NCBI GenBank assembly: GCA_946405135.1
Contig: CAMJGD010000001.1
Span: forward strand, 248,001-312,000
Length of the DNA stretch: 64,000 nucleotides
Source: an uncultured Clostridiaceae bacterium
GTDB lineage: Bacteria; Bacillota; Clostridia; Clostridiales; Clostridiaceae
Direction of reading: 5' to 3'
Positions 53,438 to 62,856 of this stretch are shown here, in pieces. Both the position numbers and the translations under genes were made by a program. A model generated the notes under the pieces. That model saw nothing but the letters and a program-made list of their open reading frames with translations. It did not search any database and was not told the origin of the DNA. How positions within the stretch are numbered: the stretch's first letter is position 1; the number at the start of each line of letters is the position of its first letter.

Positions 53438-55225
53438 TTAATTTAGAATATAATTATGGCATTTATTGTAAATTTCTTCATCTACATCTGCTTTTATATA
53501 AGTTCCATTATCTTTATACTCTTCTTCCTTAATTTTCGCATTTCTATGAAGATAAGCTACTACATTTTGCTCCGAATAAGGTATTAAATATTCCACGGTC
53601 TTTAATGTGTATGGAAGCTTTTCAGAAATTTTACTTAAAACAGCATCTAGGTTTATACTCTGTTTTGCGGATATCTCTATGATATCCATGTCTTTATATT
53701 TTTCCTTTAGGCATTGAAGTTTTTCTTTAGAAACCTTATCAATTTTATTTAGAATTAATAAAATAGGTTTTTCTTTAACTCCAAGTTCCGAAAGCACTTT
53801 TTCTACAGCTTCAATCTGTTCCATAGCATTTTCTGAAGAAGCATCTACTACATGAAGAAGAATATCTGAAAATATAACCTCTTCAAGAGTAGATTTAAAA
53901 GCTACTACTAGTTCATGAGGAAGTTTCTTTATAAATCCTACAGTATCAGTTAAAGTTACTGTTCTATTATCTGGTAAAACCACAGCACGAGTAGTAGTAT
54001 CTAATGTTGCAAAAAGCATATCTGCTTCAAAAACCTTTTCCTTTTGGGAAGAATCTTTTAGAGATGCAATTTCACATATTTTATTTCTCAAGGTAGATTT
54101 CCCCGCATTCGTATATCCTACAATCGATACTTGATTTATATTCTGCTTATTTCTTTTTTCTCTCTGTATCTCTCTGTTTCTTCTTACTTTCTCTAGCTCA
54201 GCATTTAAATCATATATTCTTTCTCTTATATGTCTTCTATCTGTTTCAAGCTTTTTTTCACCAGGCCCTCTAGTACCTATACCGCCTCCTGTTCTAGAAA
54301 GTACTGTACCTAATCCGCCAAGGCGAGTATATCTATACTTTAATTGTGCAAGTTCTACTTGAATTTTTGCCTCCCTGCTTTTTGCCCTTCTAGCAAATAT
54401 TTCCAATATAAGTGTAGTTCTATCTATTACTTTGCATCCTATGATTTCTTCTAAATTTCTAACCTGTGAGCCTGTAAGTTCGTCATCAAATATTACAAGA
54501 TTTAATCCATAGGCTTGCCTTATCATAGCTATCTCATCTGCTTTTCCACTTCCTACATAGTAAGCAGAATCAATTTTATTTCTATTTTGAAAAATTTTGT
54601 ATAGCACAGGAATATTGCAAGCAAAAGCAAGTTCCTCTAGTTCTTCAAGGCTCTCTTCACTGTCACACCCGACTATAACAGCTTTTTCACTATTATCTTC
54701 TTTTATATTACTACTATTCATTATGCTTTCGATATATTCAATCTTATCTTTTATATTATATGTTAAGGCCGCTTCTAAAGTCATGGGATTTGATATATCA
54801 TAAGTTAAAATGTCATCTTTAATATCACAGAATCCTAAAGATATATCTAATATATCGCCATCTTTTATTCCAATAGCTGCTATGCAATCTAATTTAAGTT
54901 TTAAAAGAGCAGAATTATCAAGCGCAGAAAGTTTCGATATTCCATTAGGATGCGTATGTATAACTCTTATGCCTGATAACTTTTTTTCTTTTATATCCAT
55001 TATAGGAACTTCTACAGTAGAACTATCTCCAATAGCTACACTAACCACATTCCCTTTTCTATCTATAGCTATACTGATTTCTCTTTCTAAAATAGAGCTT
55101 ACTTTTACACACTTATTTATTAATTCTTCATTAGCAATAGAATCTTTTGGCACTCTACTTTCATACATAAGCTCTAACTCGTCTAATATATGATTTTTTA
55201 CACCTTCTACATTTCCATATATCAT
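53438..55225 (-). CDS. hflX: HflX GTPase with N-terminal JAMM-like domain
   Basis: A ribosome-splitting GTPase of about 595 residues, far longer than usual HflX (about 420). From residue 185 on it is normal: HflX domain with GSGKADEIA and SRTGGGIGTRGPGEKKLETDRR, G1 VGYTNAGKSTL, G3 TDTVGFIKKLPHELV, G4 LNKIDK. The first ~185 residues are extra and contain IRVIHTHPNGISKLSALD: H90-x-H92-x7-S100-x2-D103, exactly the JAMM/MPN metalloprotease signature, with candidate glutamates E47/E49. The start is the ATG at 55225 after AAGGAG; an upstream GTG is too close to that site. Confidence 0.93.
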   Translation of the reverse strand: MIYGNVEGVKNHILDELELMYESRVPKDSIANEELINKCVKVSSILEREISIAIDRKGNVVSVAIGDSSTVEVPIMDIKEKKLSGIRVIHTHPNGISKLSALDNSALLKLKLDCIAAIGIKDGDILDISLGFCDIKDDILTYDISNPMTLEAALTYNIKDKIEYIESIMNSSNIKEDNSEKAVIVGCDSEESLEELEELAFACNIPVLYKIFQNRNKIDSAYYVGSGKADEIAMIRQAYGLNLVIFDDELTGSQVRNLEEIIGCKVIDRTTLILEIFARRAKSREAKIQVELAQLKYRYTRLGGLGTVLSRTGGGIGTRGPGEKKLETDRRHIRERIYDLNAELEKVRRNREIQREKRNKQNINQVSIVGYTNAGKSTLRNKICEIASLKDSSQKEKVFEADMLFATLDTTTRAVVLPDNRTVTLTDTVGFIKKLPHELVVAFKSTLEEVIFSDILLHVVDASSENAMEQIEAVEKVLSELGVKEKPILLILNKIDKVSKEKLQCLKEKYKDMDIIEISAKQSINLDAVLSKISEKLPYTLKTVEYLIPYSEQNVVAYLHRNAKIKEEEYKDNGTYIKADVDEEIYNKCHNYILN

Positions 55226-55331
55226 AAAAAACACTCCTTGATAAAATATTCTATAACAATCCTTAAATAAAAAAACTATATAAAATTTATATTAAATTGA
55301 ATGTTTTTCTTCACCTCGACTTACTATATAC

Positions 55332-55360
55332 TTGACAACTTTCATATAATTTTATACTAT
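55332..55360 (+). promoter_or_regulatory. hpt promoter
   Basis: TTGACA (55332-55337) and TACTAT (55355-55360) 17 bases apart, 41 bases before the hpt ATG. A consensus -35 with a fair -10. The hflX promoter must lie on the other strand in the same 175-base divergent region. Confidence 0.7.
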
Positions 55361-55400
55361 AAAAACAATATTGTAAATATCTAAGGTGTGGAGGATTACA

Positions 55401-55928
55401 ATGGAAGAAAAAAGCAGAAATATACTAATCAATGAAGATCAGATTTCTAAAAGAATTTCTGAGGTAGGAACTGAAGTATCAAAATATTATGAAGGTAAGA
55501 ATCTCTACGTGTTGTCATTATTAAGAGGTAGTTTCATATTTGCAGCTGATCTTGTAAGAAAAATAACTGTACCTACTAAAATAGGTTTCATGACTACATC
55601 TAGCTATGGTCATAACGAACAAAGTTCTGGTAATGTAAAAATAGTAAATGATATACCTGATGACATAAAAGGTTATGATGTACTTGTGGTAGATGACATA
55701 GTTGATTCAGGCATAACCATGCAATACGTCATGGAACATGTAAAGTCTTTAGGCGCAAAATCAGTTAATTGCTGCGTGCTTTTAGATAAGCCGGAAAGAA
55801 GAAAGGTAGATATTAAGCCTGGCTTCTGTTGCTTTGAAATAGAAGATGTATTTGTAGTAGGCTACGGCTTAAATTATGGTGATTACTACAGAAATATACC
55901 TTATGTATTCAATTGGGAAGAAAAATAA
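55401..55928 (+). CDS. hpt: Hypoxanthine phosphoribosyltransferase
   Basis: A 175-residue purine salvage enzyme making IMP/GMP. The PRPP loop VLVVDDIVDSGITMQYV and the base-site segments LLRGSFIFAADLVR and VLLDKPERRKVDI are conserved. The start is the ATG at 55401 (MEEKSRNILI) after TGGAGG; a GTG five codons earlier lies before that site. Confidence 0.95.
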   Translation: MEEKSRNILINEDQISKRISEVGTEVSKYYEGKNLYVLSLLRGSFIFAADLVRKITVPTKIGFMTTSSYGHNEQSSGNVKIVNDIPDDIKGYDVLVVDDIVDSGITMQYVMEHVKSLGAKSVNCCVLLDKPERRKVDIKPGFCCFEIEDVFVVGYGLNYGDYYRNIPYVFNWEEK

Positions 55929-55932
55929 CCCT

Positions 55933-55973
55933 ATTCACCTTGTTAGCTTAATGCTATCAAGGTGAATTTTTTT
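55933..55973 (+). terminator. Terminator of hpt
   Basis: ATTCACCTTG pairs with CAAGGTGAAT, inner AGC/GCT pairs, then TTTTTTT. It starts five bases past the hpt stop and also faces the convergent yunB gene. Confidence 0.88.
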
Positions 55974-55979
55974 AAGAAT

Positions 55980-56636
55980 TTATGGAATACTATGCTTTAT
56001 ATCTTCTACCTTAAAATCTATAGCTGTTCTTGGTATCTTTCCTACTATTATGGTCTCGCAAATAGGCACCTCATTTGTTACCCTTATATTTTTACTTTTT
56101 AAAGGCAATATTATTCTTATATCAGTGCTAATTTCTAAATATATCTTATGTCTAGTCTGATTTATTCCTGCACTTTCAAATGTAGAAGAATATTTTGTTT
56201 CAATATGTCCTGCAGGCTGCATCTTAACTTTTATTTTAGGTCCAAAATTAGCTAATATATTATTTTTAAGTATATATCCTGCAGGAATTTCTATTCCTAC
56301 ACTACCCAGTTTTCTTATATCTTTTTGTGAGTTTAATGCCACTTCTGTAGCCATAGAATTCATTTTTAATGTGTTTGCCTTTATCATAGAAATATTTCCT
56401 TCTTCGTCTTTATGTACATCCATTATATCCTCATAATCAAAATTTTGTGAATAATATTGAAGTATATTAGAATTTATTATTTCTAAAGCCTTATATTTCA
56501 TTTCTTCTTCAGCCACTAAAAACACTGTAGATACTACTATACTATCAAATATATATATAAATATATTGAATAAAGTTACCAAAATAATTATAATGATTAT
56601 AAAATTTGTTTTTAAAGATGAATTTCTTTTTTTCAT
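55980..56636 (-). CDS. yunB: Sporulation protein YunB
   Basis: A 218-residue protein with one N-terminal membrane helix (residues 11-36) and an exported domain. The segment LGSVGIEIPAGYILKNNILANFGPKIKVKMQPAGHIETKYSSTFESAGINQTRHKIYLEI matches YunB. In Bacillus it is a sigma-E-dependent protein needed for normal sporulation. Divergent from the penicillin-binding protein gene. Confidence 0.92.
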   Translation of the reverse strand: MKKRNSSLKTNFIIIIIILVTLFNIFIYIFDSIVVSTVFLVAEEEMKYKALEIINSNILQYYSQNFDYEDIMDVHKDEEGNISMIKANTLKMNSMATEVALNSQKDIRKLGSVGIEIPAGYILKNNILANFGPKIKVKMQPAGHIETKYSSTFESAGINQTRHKIYLEISTDIRIILPLKSKNIRVTNEVPICETIIVGKIPRTAIDFKVEDIKHSIP

Positions 56637-56761
56637 AAGATATTCACTTCCTTTACATTAATCATTATTATTTTAATGTTCATTATTTTATAATATGCTA
56701 TAATATGTTATAATATTTTAGTTAATATTTAAAATAGTATAGTTCTTATAGGAGGAATTAT

Positions 56762-59185
56762 ATGAATCATCAAAAGAAAACTAAAAATAAAAAAAAGACA
56801 GGTAAGGTATTTAAAACTATATTAATGATATTATTATTTATTATCTTATTTGCATCAGTTACTTTAGGAGGTGTAGTCTTAGCAATAATTAAAACAGCAC
56901 CACCCCTTGATCTTAATGCTATATTATCGTTAAATGAGGTATCTGTAATATATGATGCTAAGGAACAATATATGGATGATGTTCCTACAGATGAAAAAAG
57001 GTCCATGATTTCTATAAATGAAATGCCTGAAAATCTAAAAAATGCTTTTATCAGCATAGAAGATGAACGATTTAGAGAACATAATGGATTAGACATAAAA
57101 AGAATTTTTGGGGCATTCTATATTGATGTGAAAAATAAAATCACTGGTAAAAATGGTCTTCATGGTGCTTCCACTATAACTCAACAGCTTCTTAAAAACA
57201 CCGTATTAACTCCTGAAATAAGCTTGAAAAGAAAAATTCAAGAAATGTATTTGGCAAGACAGCTTGAGAAAAAGCTTAGTAAAGATCAAATACTAGAAGC
57301 GTACCTAAATACTATATTTTTAGGTGGCAGAGCCAATGGTGTGGAAGTTGCATCAAAACAATATTTTAATAAAAATACAAAAGATTTAAATCTCATAGAA
57401 AGTGCTTACTTGGCAGGAATTACTCAAAGTCCATCTATATACTATCCGTTTTCACCTTCATCCAAGAAAAATCCATCCAAGTATATAAATAGGACAAAAA
57501 CTGTATTAAAAAAAATGCTTGATAATAAATATATTAGCCAAGCTGAATTTGATAAATCTATAAAAGATTTGGACAATGGTAACTTAAAATTTGTAGCTCC
57601 AAATTACAGCGATAAACTTAATTATGAGTGGTTTTCAAGACCTGTTATGTCAAAAATCAAGCAGGACTTAAAAACACAGTATCATTATTCTGATAACGAA
57701 GTAAATAGACTCCTTAAGTATGGTGGTTTAAAGATATACACTACCATGGATAAATCTTTACAAGATTACTCCCAAGATATATTAACTAATGCAAATAAAT
57801 ATATTGATATAGTTCAGGCAAAAGATAAAGCAGGAGTTATTCAACCACAAATGTCTGCAGTAATAATGGACTATCATACTGGGCAGGTTAAAGCCATCAT
57901 TGGCGGTAGAGGTGAACAAGGGGCTGCTTCTTATAATAGAGCTTCTTCAGATAATTTTTTAAGGTCTACAGGTTCTACTATAAAACCTTTAACAGTATAT
58001 ACACCAGCTATAGACTTAAAGCTTGCTAATGCTTCTACTATAGTTGAAGATGCTCCTTTATCTCAAGAGTTTATGGATAAATATAAATATGAAAAAGGCC
58101 CCAAAAATGTTACTAATAAATTTGTAGGACCTGTTACTATAAGAGATGCTTTAGCTTATTCTATAAATATAGTAGCTCTAAAAGTAGAAGATACAATAGG
58201 ACTTGAAAATGGTGTAGCTTATGCTGAAAAATTCAGAATACCATTTAATAGTGTATCAAGAACTAGTATATCTGCTTTAGCTTTAGGTCAGTTTGATAAT
58301 AGAAAAGATGGTGCTAATCCCCTATATATGGCATCAGCATATGGAACCTTTGGAAATAACGGCATATACACAGAACCTATATTATATACTAAAGTTGTAG
58401 ACAGAACTGGAAAAGTTCTATTAGAGAATAAGCCTCAACAAAAAAAGGTAATTTCTCCTCAAACTTCATACATAATGTATGATCTTTTAAAAGGTCCTGT
58501 AAAAGCATATGCAAAAGGAGCTAAAATCGGTGACATGCCTGTAGCAGGCAAAACAGGTACTTCTGAAAGTAATAAAGATTTATGGTTCTGCGGATTAACA
58601 CCTTATTATTCTGCAGCAGTATGGATAGGTAAAGACTATCCTGAAGAAATAAGGACTAGTAATGGCGAATCCTACAGCGGCTCTACAGCAGGTGTGCTAT
58701 GGGGAATGATCATGAAAAAGGCTCATGAAGGATTAGAAGTAAAAGATATAGAAATTCCTTCTGGTATAATAAAAGCAAAGGTATGTATGGATTCAGGCAA
58801 AATACCTACAGAACTTTGTTACAAAGATCCTAGAGGAAATAGAATTATGGAGGATTTATTTTTAGAAGACGCTGTTCCAACTTCCCTATGTAATGCCCAT
58901 ATAGAAATAAAGGTTAATAAATTAAATGGCAAAATTGCCACAGAAAATACTCCTGCAAATTTAATTGAAAGCAGATTATTTTTAAAAAAGGAATATGCAG
59001 CATCTGTAAAAGATCCTAAACTTATAGAACCTACCGAAAAAGATGACTATAAACCAGGACCACCTCCTGATGAAAATACCAATGTTATTCCTCCTGATAA
59101 TAATGAAGAAAAAGGTACAGGTAATAGCAATAATAATGAAATAACTCCTCCAGGAAATATAAATACCAATAAACCTAATCAGTAA
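56762..59185 (+). CDS. pbpA: Class A penicillin-binding protein (transglycosylase/transpeptidase)
   Basis: An 807-residue bifunctional peptidoglycan synthase. Order: basic N-terminus, one membrane helix (about 20-45), GT51 transglycosylase with EDERFREHNGLDIKRI and GASTITQQLLKN, then transpeptidase with the serine motif STIK, SIN and KTGT. The C-terminus beyond about residue 735 is a Pro/Asn-rich, low-complexity tail likely exposed in the wall. RBS TAGGAGG precedes the ATG; several overlapping TATAAT-like boxes lie upstream. Confidence 0.96.
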   Translation: MNHQKKTKNKKKTGKVFKTILMILLFIILFASVTLGGVVLAIIKTAPPLDLNAILSLNEVSVIYDAKEQYMDDVPTDEKRSMISINEMPENLKNAFISIEDERFREHNGLDIKRIFGAFYIDVKNKITGKNGLHGASTITQQLLKNTVLTPEISLKRKIQEMYLARQLEKKLSKDQILEAYLNTIFLGGRANGVEVASKQYFNKNTKDLNLIESAYLAGITQSPSIYYPFSPSSKKNPSKYINRTKTVLKKMLDNKYISQAEFDKSIKDLDNGNLKFVAPNYSDKLNYEWFSRPVMSKIKQDLKTQYHYSDNEVNRLLKYGGLKIYTTMDKSLQDYSQDILTNANKYIDIVQAKDKAGVIQPQMSAVIMDYHTGQVKAIIGGRGEQGAASYNRASSDNFLRSTGSTIKPLTVYTPAIDLKLANASTIVEDAPLSQEFMDKYKYEKGPKNVTNKFVGPVTIRDALAYSINIVALKVEDTIGLENGVAYAEKFRIPFNSVSRTSISALALGQFDNRKDGANPLYMASAYGTFGNNGIYTEPILYTKVVDRTGKVLLENKPQQKKVISPQTSYIMYDLLKGPVKAYAKGAKIGDMPVAGKTGTSESNKDLWFCGLTPYYSAAVWIGKDYPEEIRTSNGESYSGSTAGVLWGMIMKKAHEGLEVKDIEIPSGIIKAKVCMDSGKIPTELCYKDPRGNRIMEDLFLEDAVPTSLCNAHIEIKVNKLNGKIATENTPANLIESRLFLKKEYAASVKDPKLIEPTEKDDYKPGPPPDENTNVIPPDNNEEKGTGNSNNNEITPPGNINTNKPNQ

Positions 59186-59199
59186 AATTTATAGTTAAT

Positions 59200-59231
59200 A
59201 AAAAGCCCCTGTTTATACAGAGGGCTTTTTA
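59200..59231. terminator. Bidirectional terminator that contains a stop codon
   Basis: AAAAAGCCC pairs with GGGCTTTTT around a GTTTATAC-type loop, with U-runs in both directions. It serves the penicillin-binding protein gene and the convergent dCMP deaminase gene. The deaminase's last codons and its TAA (59215-59213) lie inside it. Confidence 0.85.
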
Positions 59232-59641
59232 TAATTCTCTAAACATACAACTTCAATCCAAGGCGCATCTTCAAAAAAATTATGTTCTTTTTTATATGCC
59301 CTAGCATAAACCACCCTGGAAATACCAGAAGCAATTATTATTTTTGTACATTCCATGCAAGGCTCTGCTGTAATATATATGGTAGCATTCTTTCTTTCTT
59401 CTGGTGAACATTCCATAATTGCATTTATTTCTGCATGTATAGTTCTTTTACAGTGCTCATTTATCATGAGACACCCTACATCATCACAATGATCAAGTCC
59501 TGAGGGACTTCCATTGTAACCTGTACCTTTTATTCTCTTATCTTTTACTACTAATGCTCCTACATGAAGCCTAGGGCATGTACTTCTCTCTTTAACCATA
59601 AAAGCTATGTCCATGAAATAAGTATCCCAGTCTTTTCTCAT
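59213..59641 (-). CDS. comEB: Deoxycytidylate deaminase
   Basis: A 142-residue zinc deaminase converting dCMP to dUMP. Zinc and catalytic residues are in TIHAEINAIMEC (HAE) and TAEPCMECTKII (PCxxC). An upstream CDDVGCLMINEHCKRTIHAE segment is typical of the dCMP type. RBS GGAGG precedes the ATG. It has no obvious operon partner and its end is embedded in the shared terminator. Confidence 0.95.
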   Translation of the reverse strand: MRKDWDTYFMDIAFMVKERSTCPRLHVGALVVKDKRIKGTGYNGSPSGLDHCDDVGCLMINEHCKRTIHAEINAIMECSPEERKNATIYITAEPCMECTKIIIASGISRVVYARAYKKEHNFFEDAPWIEVVCLENYKKPSV

Positions 59642-59763
59642 AGAGTACCTCCTTATTTAACTCTTAAATTATTTCAGTATTAATACTATTTTATTAATAA
59701 GAATACAAAATCTCAACCTAATTAAAATTTTCTTTACATTTTATGTGTCTTTTCCATTAAAGT

Positions 59764-59794
59764 CAAAAAAGCTCAAGGTTTAAACCTTGAGCTT
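59764..59794 (-). terminator. Terminator of RNase P RNA
   Basis: AAGCTCAAGGTTT and its exact complement form a perfect palindrome at 59769-59794, followed by TTTTTT on the minus strand. It lies just after the mature rnpB 3' end. Confidence 0.9.
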
Positions 59795-59802
59795 CTTATC
59801 AT

Positions 59803-60178
59803 GGTATATGCGACTAAGTCTATAAGCCGAGTTCTGTATTTGACAATCATCTATCTAGGCCCATTGTTACCAATAAGCTCCAGCGACACACCCGGAGGCG
59901 GAGCGGGCAACTCCAAATCGCCTCCCTATTCGGTCTTGCTCCAGATGGGGTTTACATAGCCGCAAAGTCGCCAATGCGCTGGTGAGCTCTTACCTCGCCT
60001 TTCCACCCTTACCAGGTAGCAAAGCTACTTCATCAAGAAATCTTGATTCTGGCGGTATATCTCTGTTGCACTTTCCTTCGAGTCACCTCGACTGGGGGTT
60101 ACCCAGCACCCTGCCCTATGGAGCTCGGACTTTCCTCTCCCGGTAAATTACCGGCAGCGATTGCCTGGCTTACTCGCA
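59803..60178 (-). ncRNA. rnpB: RNase P RNA
   Basis: The catalytic RNA that trims tRNA 5' leaders. The universal 5' block GAGGAAAGTCCGAGCTC is at 60137-60121 and ends of P1 are visible: GCGAGTAAGCC near 60175 pairs with GGCTTAT...GTCGC near 59830-59810. The conserved 3' CAGAACTCGGCTTATAGAC-type block is present. Ends are given to within a few bases. Confidence 0.95.
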
Positions 60179-60183
60179 AAACT

Positions 60184-60212
60184 ATATTATCACATAATAC
60201 TTTAAAAATCAA
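60184..60212 (-). promoter_or_regulatory. rnpB promoter
   Basis: TTGATT (60212-60207) and TAATAT (60189-60184) 17 bases apart on the minus strand, placing the start near 60177, just where the RNA begins. Confidence 0.6.
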
Positions 60213-60433
60213 ATGTTATTTTTATGCTAAATTTGAATGTTAAACTCCTTTATAAACTATTTAGCAATTCACGCTTAGCTTCCCTACTATTGTGAAGTTT
60301 CTTTTTTAATTGTATTCTCATTTAGCATATTATAATTGCTATCTGCAAATGCTATGCTTATATAAATTTCAAACCGTAAAATTAACTATATAAATTTATT
60401 ATAGAATCTTAAAATAATGAAAGGAGCGTATTA

Positions 60434-61987
60434 ATGAATATTAATGAAAACTTGAATGGAGTATTAAAATCCTATTGGATAGATTCCAGTGAAAACACTT
60501 ATTACCCTTTTCTCACTAAAGATATCAAAGTAGATGTAGCCATTATAGGTGGAGGTATAGTTGGTATTACTTCTGCGTTGCTTCTTAAATCTGAAGGTGT
60601 AAAAATTGCTCTTCTAGAAGGCTATAAGATGGTACAGGGTGCCTCAGGCTATACTACTGCAAAGATAACCTCTCAACACGATCTTATATACAGTAAACTG
60701 ATAAATAATGTGGGATTAGAGAGAGCTATGCAGTATGCAGAAGCTAATGAAAAAGCAATAACTTTTATAGAAGATATTATAAAAAAATATTCTATAGACT
60801 GTGATTTTAAAAAACTTTCTGCCTGTATTTATACAGAAAAAGAAGAATTTATAGATTCTATTGAAAAAGAAACTGAAGCTGCACTAAAATTAGGATTAAA
60901 AGCAGAATATGTAAAAGACATTCCTCTTCCTTTAAATACAAAAGCAGCTTTATATTTTAAAAATCAAGCTCAATTTCATCCTAGAAAATATCTTTTAAGC
61001 CTTCTACATCAGATTTCAAAAAATGAAGATATGATATTTGAAAATACGAGAATAATAGACATATCTCCAGGTAGTCCCATTACTTTAACTACAGATATAG
61101 GTAACAAAATCCTAGCTTCTAAAGTTATTATAGCTTCACATTTCCCATGCTATGATGGTACTGGCTTATACTTTACTAGATTGAAACCTGAAAGGTCCTA
61201 TATAATAGCTGGAAAATTAAAAGAGAAATTTCCCGAAGCTATGTTTATTAATTGCGAAGAACCTGGAAGATCTATGAGAAGCCAGCCTTTCAATGAAGGT
61301 GAAATGGTACTATTTGGTGGCGAAAGTCATAAAACTGCCCATGGAGAGAATTTTAAAAAGCACTATGAGAATCTTATAGAATTTGCTAAAGATAAATTTA
61401 ATGCTGAAGAAATAAAATACAGATGGTCTGCACAAGATTATACCACTTTAGATGGGGTTCCATACATAGGAAAGCTTACTTCGGATAAAGAAAATATATA
61501 TGTAGCTACTGGTTTTGCTAAGTGGGGCATGACTTTAGGTACAGCTTCTGCTTTCATACTAAAAGATATAATAGTAGATGGAGAAAGTCCTTATCAATAT
61601 GTATTTAGCCCTTCTAGAGCAAATTTTTTATCTTCAGCAAAAAATTTTATTGTGGAAAATACTGATGTAGCTAAAGAACTGATTAAAGGAAAGTTATCCC
61701 CGGCTAAAGAAGAATCAGAACCTAATATTGGTGAAGCAAAAATCACTGAAATCCAAGGGAAAAAATATGGAGTTTATAAAGATGAAAACGGCACATTGTA
61801 TACCCTTGATATAACCTGTACTCATGCAGGTTGTGAGCTTAAATGGAATGATGCAGAAAACAGCTGGGATTGCCCATGCCACGGCTCTAGATTTACCTTT
61901 GATGGAAAGATAATAGAAGGTCCCGCATTAAAACCTTTAAATCATTATAATGATAAACCTAATGATGTAGAACCAAATATTTTTTAA
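60434..61987 (+). CDS. FAD-dependent oxidoreductase with C-terminal Rieske domain
   Basis: A 517-residue two-domain protein. Residues 30-410 are a DAO-type FAD domain: VAIIGGGIVGITSALLLKSEGV and a late GYTTAKITSQH and VATGFAKWGMTLG. Residues 425-517 are a Rieske [2Fe-2S] domain with CTHAGC and CPCHGSRF, both Cys-His pairs intact. It resembles B. subtilis YhfW. Substrate unknown. Strong AAAGGAG site precedes the ATG. It stands alone, divergent from rnpB. Confidence 0.92.
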   Translation: MNINENLNGVLKSYWIDSSENTYYPFLTKDIKVDVAIIGGGIVGITSALLLKSEGVKIALLEGYKMVQGASGYTTAKITSQHDLIYSKLINNVGLERAMQYAEANEKAITFIEDIIKKYSIDCDFKKLSACIYTEKEEFIDSIEKETEAALKLGLKAEYVKDIPLPLNTKAALYFKNQAQFHPRKYLLSLLHQISKNEDMIFENTRIIDISPGSPITLTTDIGNKILASKVIIASHFPCYDGTGLYFTRLKPERSYIIAGKLKEKFPEAMFINCEEPGRSMRSQPFNEGEMVLFGGESHKTAHGENFKKHYENLIEFAKDKFNAEEIKYRWSAQDYTTLDGVPYIGKLTSDKENIYVATGFAKWGMTLGTASAFILKDIIVDGESPYQYVFSPSRANFLSSAKNFIVENTDVAKELIKGKLSPAKEESEPNIGEAKITEIQGKKYGVYKDENGTLYTLDITCTHAGCELKWNDAENSWDCPCHGSRFTFDGKIIEGPALKPLNHYNDKPNDVEPNIF

Positions 61988-62004
61988 TATAATCTTAAGC
62001 TTAT

Positions 62005-62042
62005 AAAAAATCAGCAAGTCTTTATAAAGACTGCTGATTTTT
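62005..62042. terminator. Shared terminator between the FAD-Rieske gene and the Nif3-like gene
   Basis: AAAATCAGCA and AGTCTTT pair with AAAGACT and GCTGATTTT around a short loop, with U/A runs on both sides; works in both directions for the convergent genes. Confidence 0.88.
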
Positions 62043-62052
62043 ACAATTAAAT

Positions 62053-62856
62053 TTAAATAAATTCATAAGGATCTTTAGATCTTTCAGATACATAGAATTC
62101 TATATTTTTATCTTTAACTTGAGCAAAATTCTTCACTTTCTCTGATATGATTTTAAATATAGGCCACTCTGAAGGAAAATGACCTATATCCGCTATTGCT
62201 ATACCCATCTCCTTAAAATCGCTTACTGGATGATAAGTAGTATCTCCAGTTATGATAAAATCTGCTCCCTTCTTTAAAGCTTCCCAAAAATAATCCTGAC
62301 CTGCTCCATTTATTAAAGCTATCTTATTTATTCTTTTCTGTTTATCTCCAACAAATCTCAGATGTTCTATACTAAGTCTTTCTTTAATAAGATTTAGTAC
62401 TTCCTCTGAAGTCAAAGAGGGTTTAAGAGACACCATTCTCCCTATGCCAGCTCCTTCATATTCTCTGTTTGGATCAATTATATCTAAAGTATCAAATCCT
62501 AAAAGCTTAACTAAGGTATCATTCATACCCTGGCTTACAGAATCAAGGTTAGTATGGCTGCTATAAAGATTTATATCATTTTTAATTAATTCTATAATTT
62601 TTTTACCCTGCAGTGAATCTGTAGTTATAGAGGAAGGCTTTTTAAAAAGAAGAGGATGATGGGTTATAATAAGATTAACACCTTTTGTCTTTGCCTCTTC
62701 TATTACTTCTAGAGTGCAGTCAAGAGCAACTAGTATGCCCTTAATATCTGCTTCCTTATCCCCTACCATTAATCCAACATTATCATAACTCTCTTTTAGA
62801 TCTAAAGGAGCAAAATCCTTCATATATTCCATTATATCCTTAACTTTTAAAGACAT
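62053..62856 (-). CDS. Nif3-like dinuclear metal protein
   Basis: A 267-residue Nif3/DUF34 protein with the metal ligands in THHPLLFKKPSS, SSHTNLDSVSQGMND and GHFPSEWPI. The intervening insertion seen in longer Bacillus YqfO is absent. Function is unsettled; proposals include GTP cyclohydrolase-like or metal-insertion roles. The ATG overlaps the trmK end by ten bases with GAGGAG before it, so they are co-translated. Confidence 0.92.
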   Translation of the reverse strand: MSLKVKDIMEYMKDFAPLDLKESYDNVGLMVGDKEADIKGILVALDCTLEVIEEAKTKGVNLIITHHPLLFKKPSSITTDSLQGKKIIELIKNDINLYSSHTNLDSVSQGMNDTLVKLLGFDTLDIIDPNREYEGAGIGRMVSLKPSLTSEEVLNLIKERLSIEHLRFVGDKQKRINKIALINGAGQDYFWEALKKGADFIITGDTTYHPVSDFKEMGIAIADIGHFPSEWPIFKIISEKVKNFAQVKDKNIEFYVSERSKDPYEFI

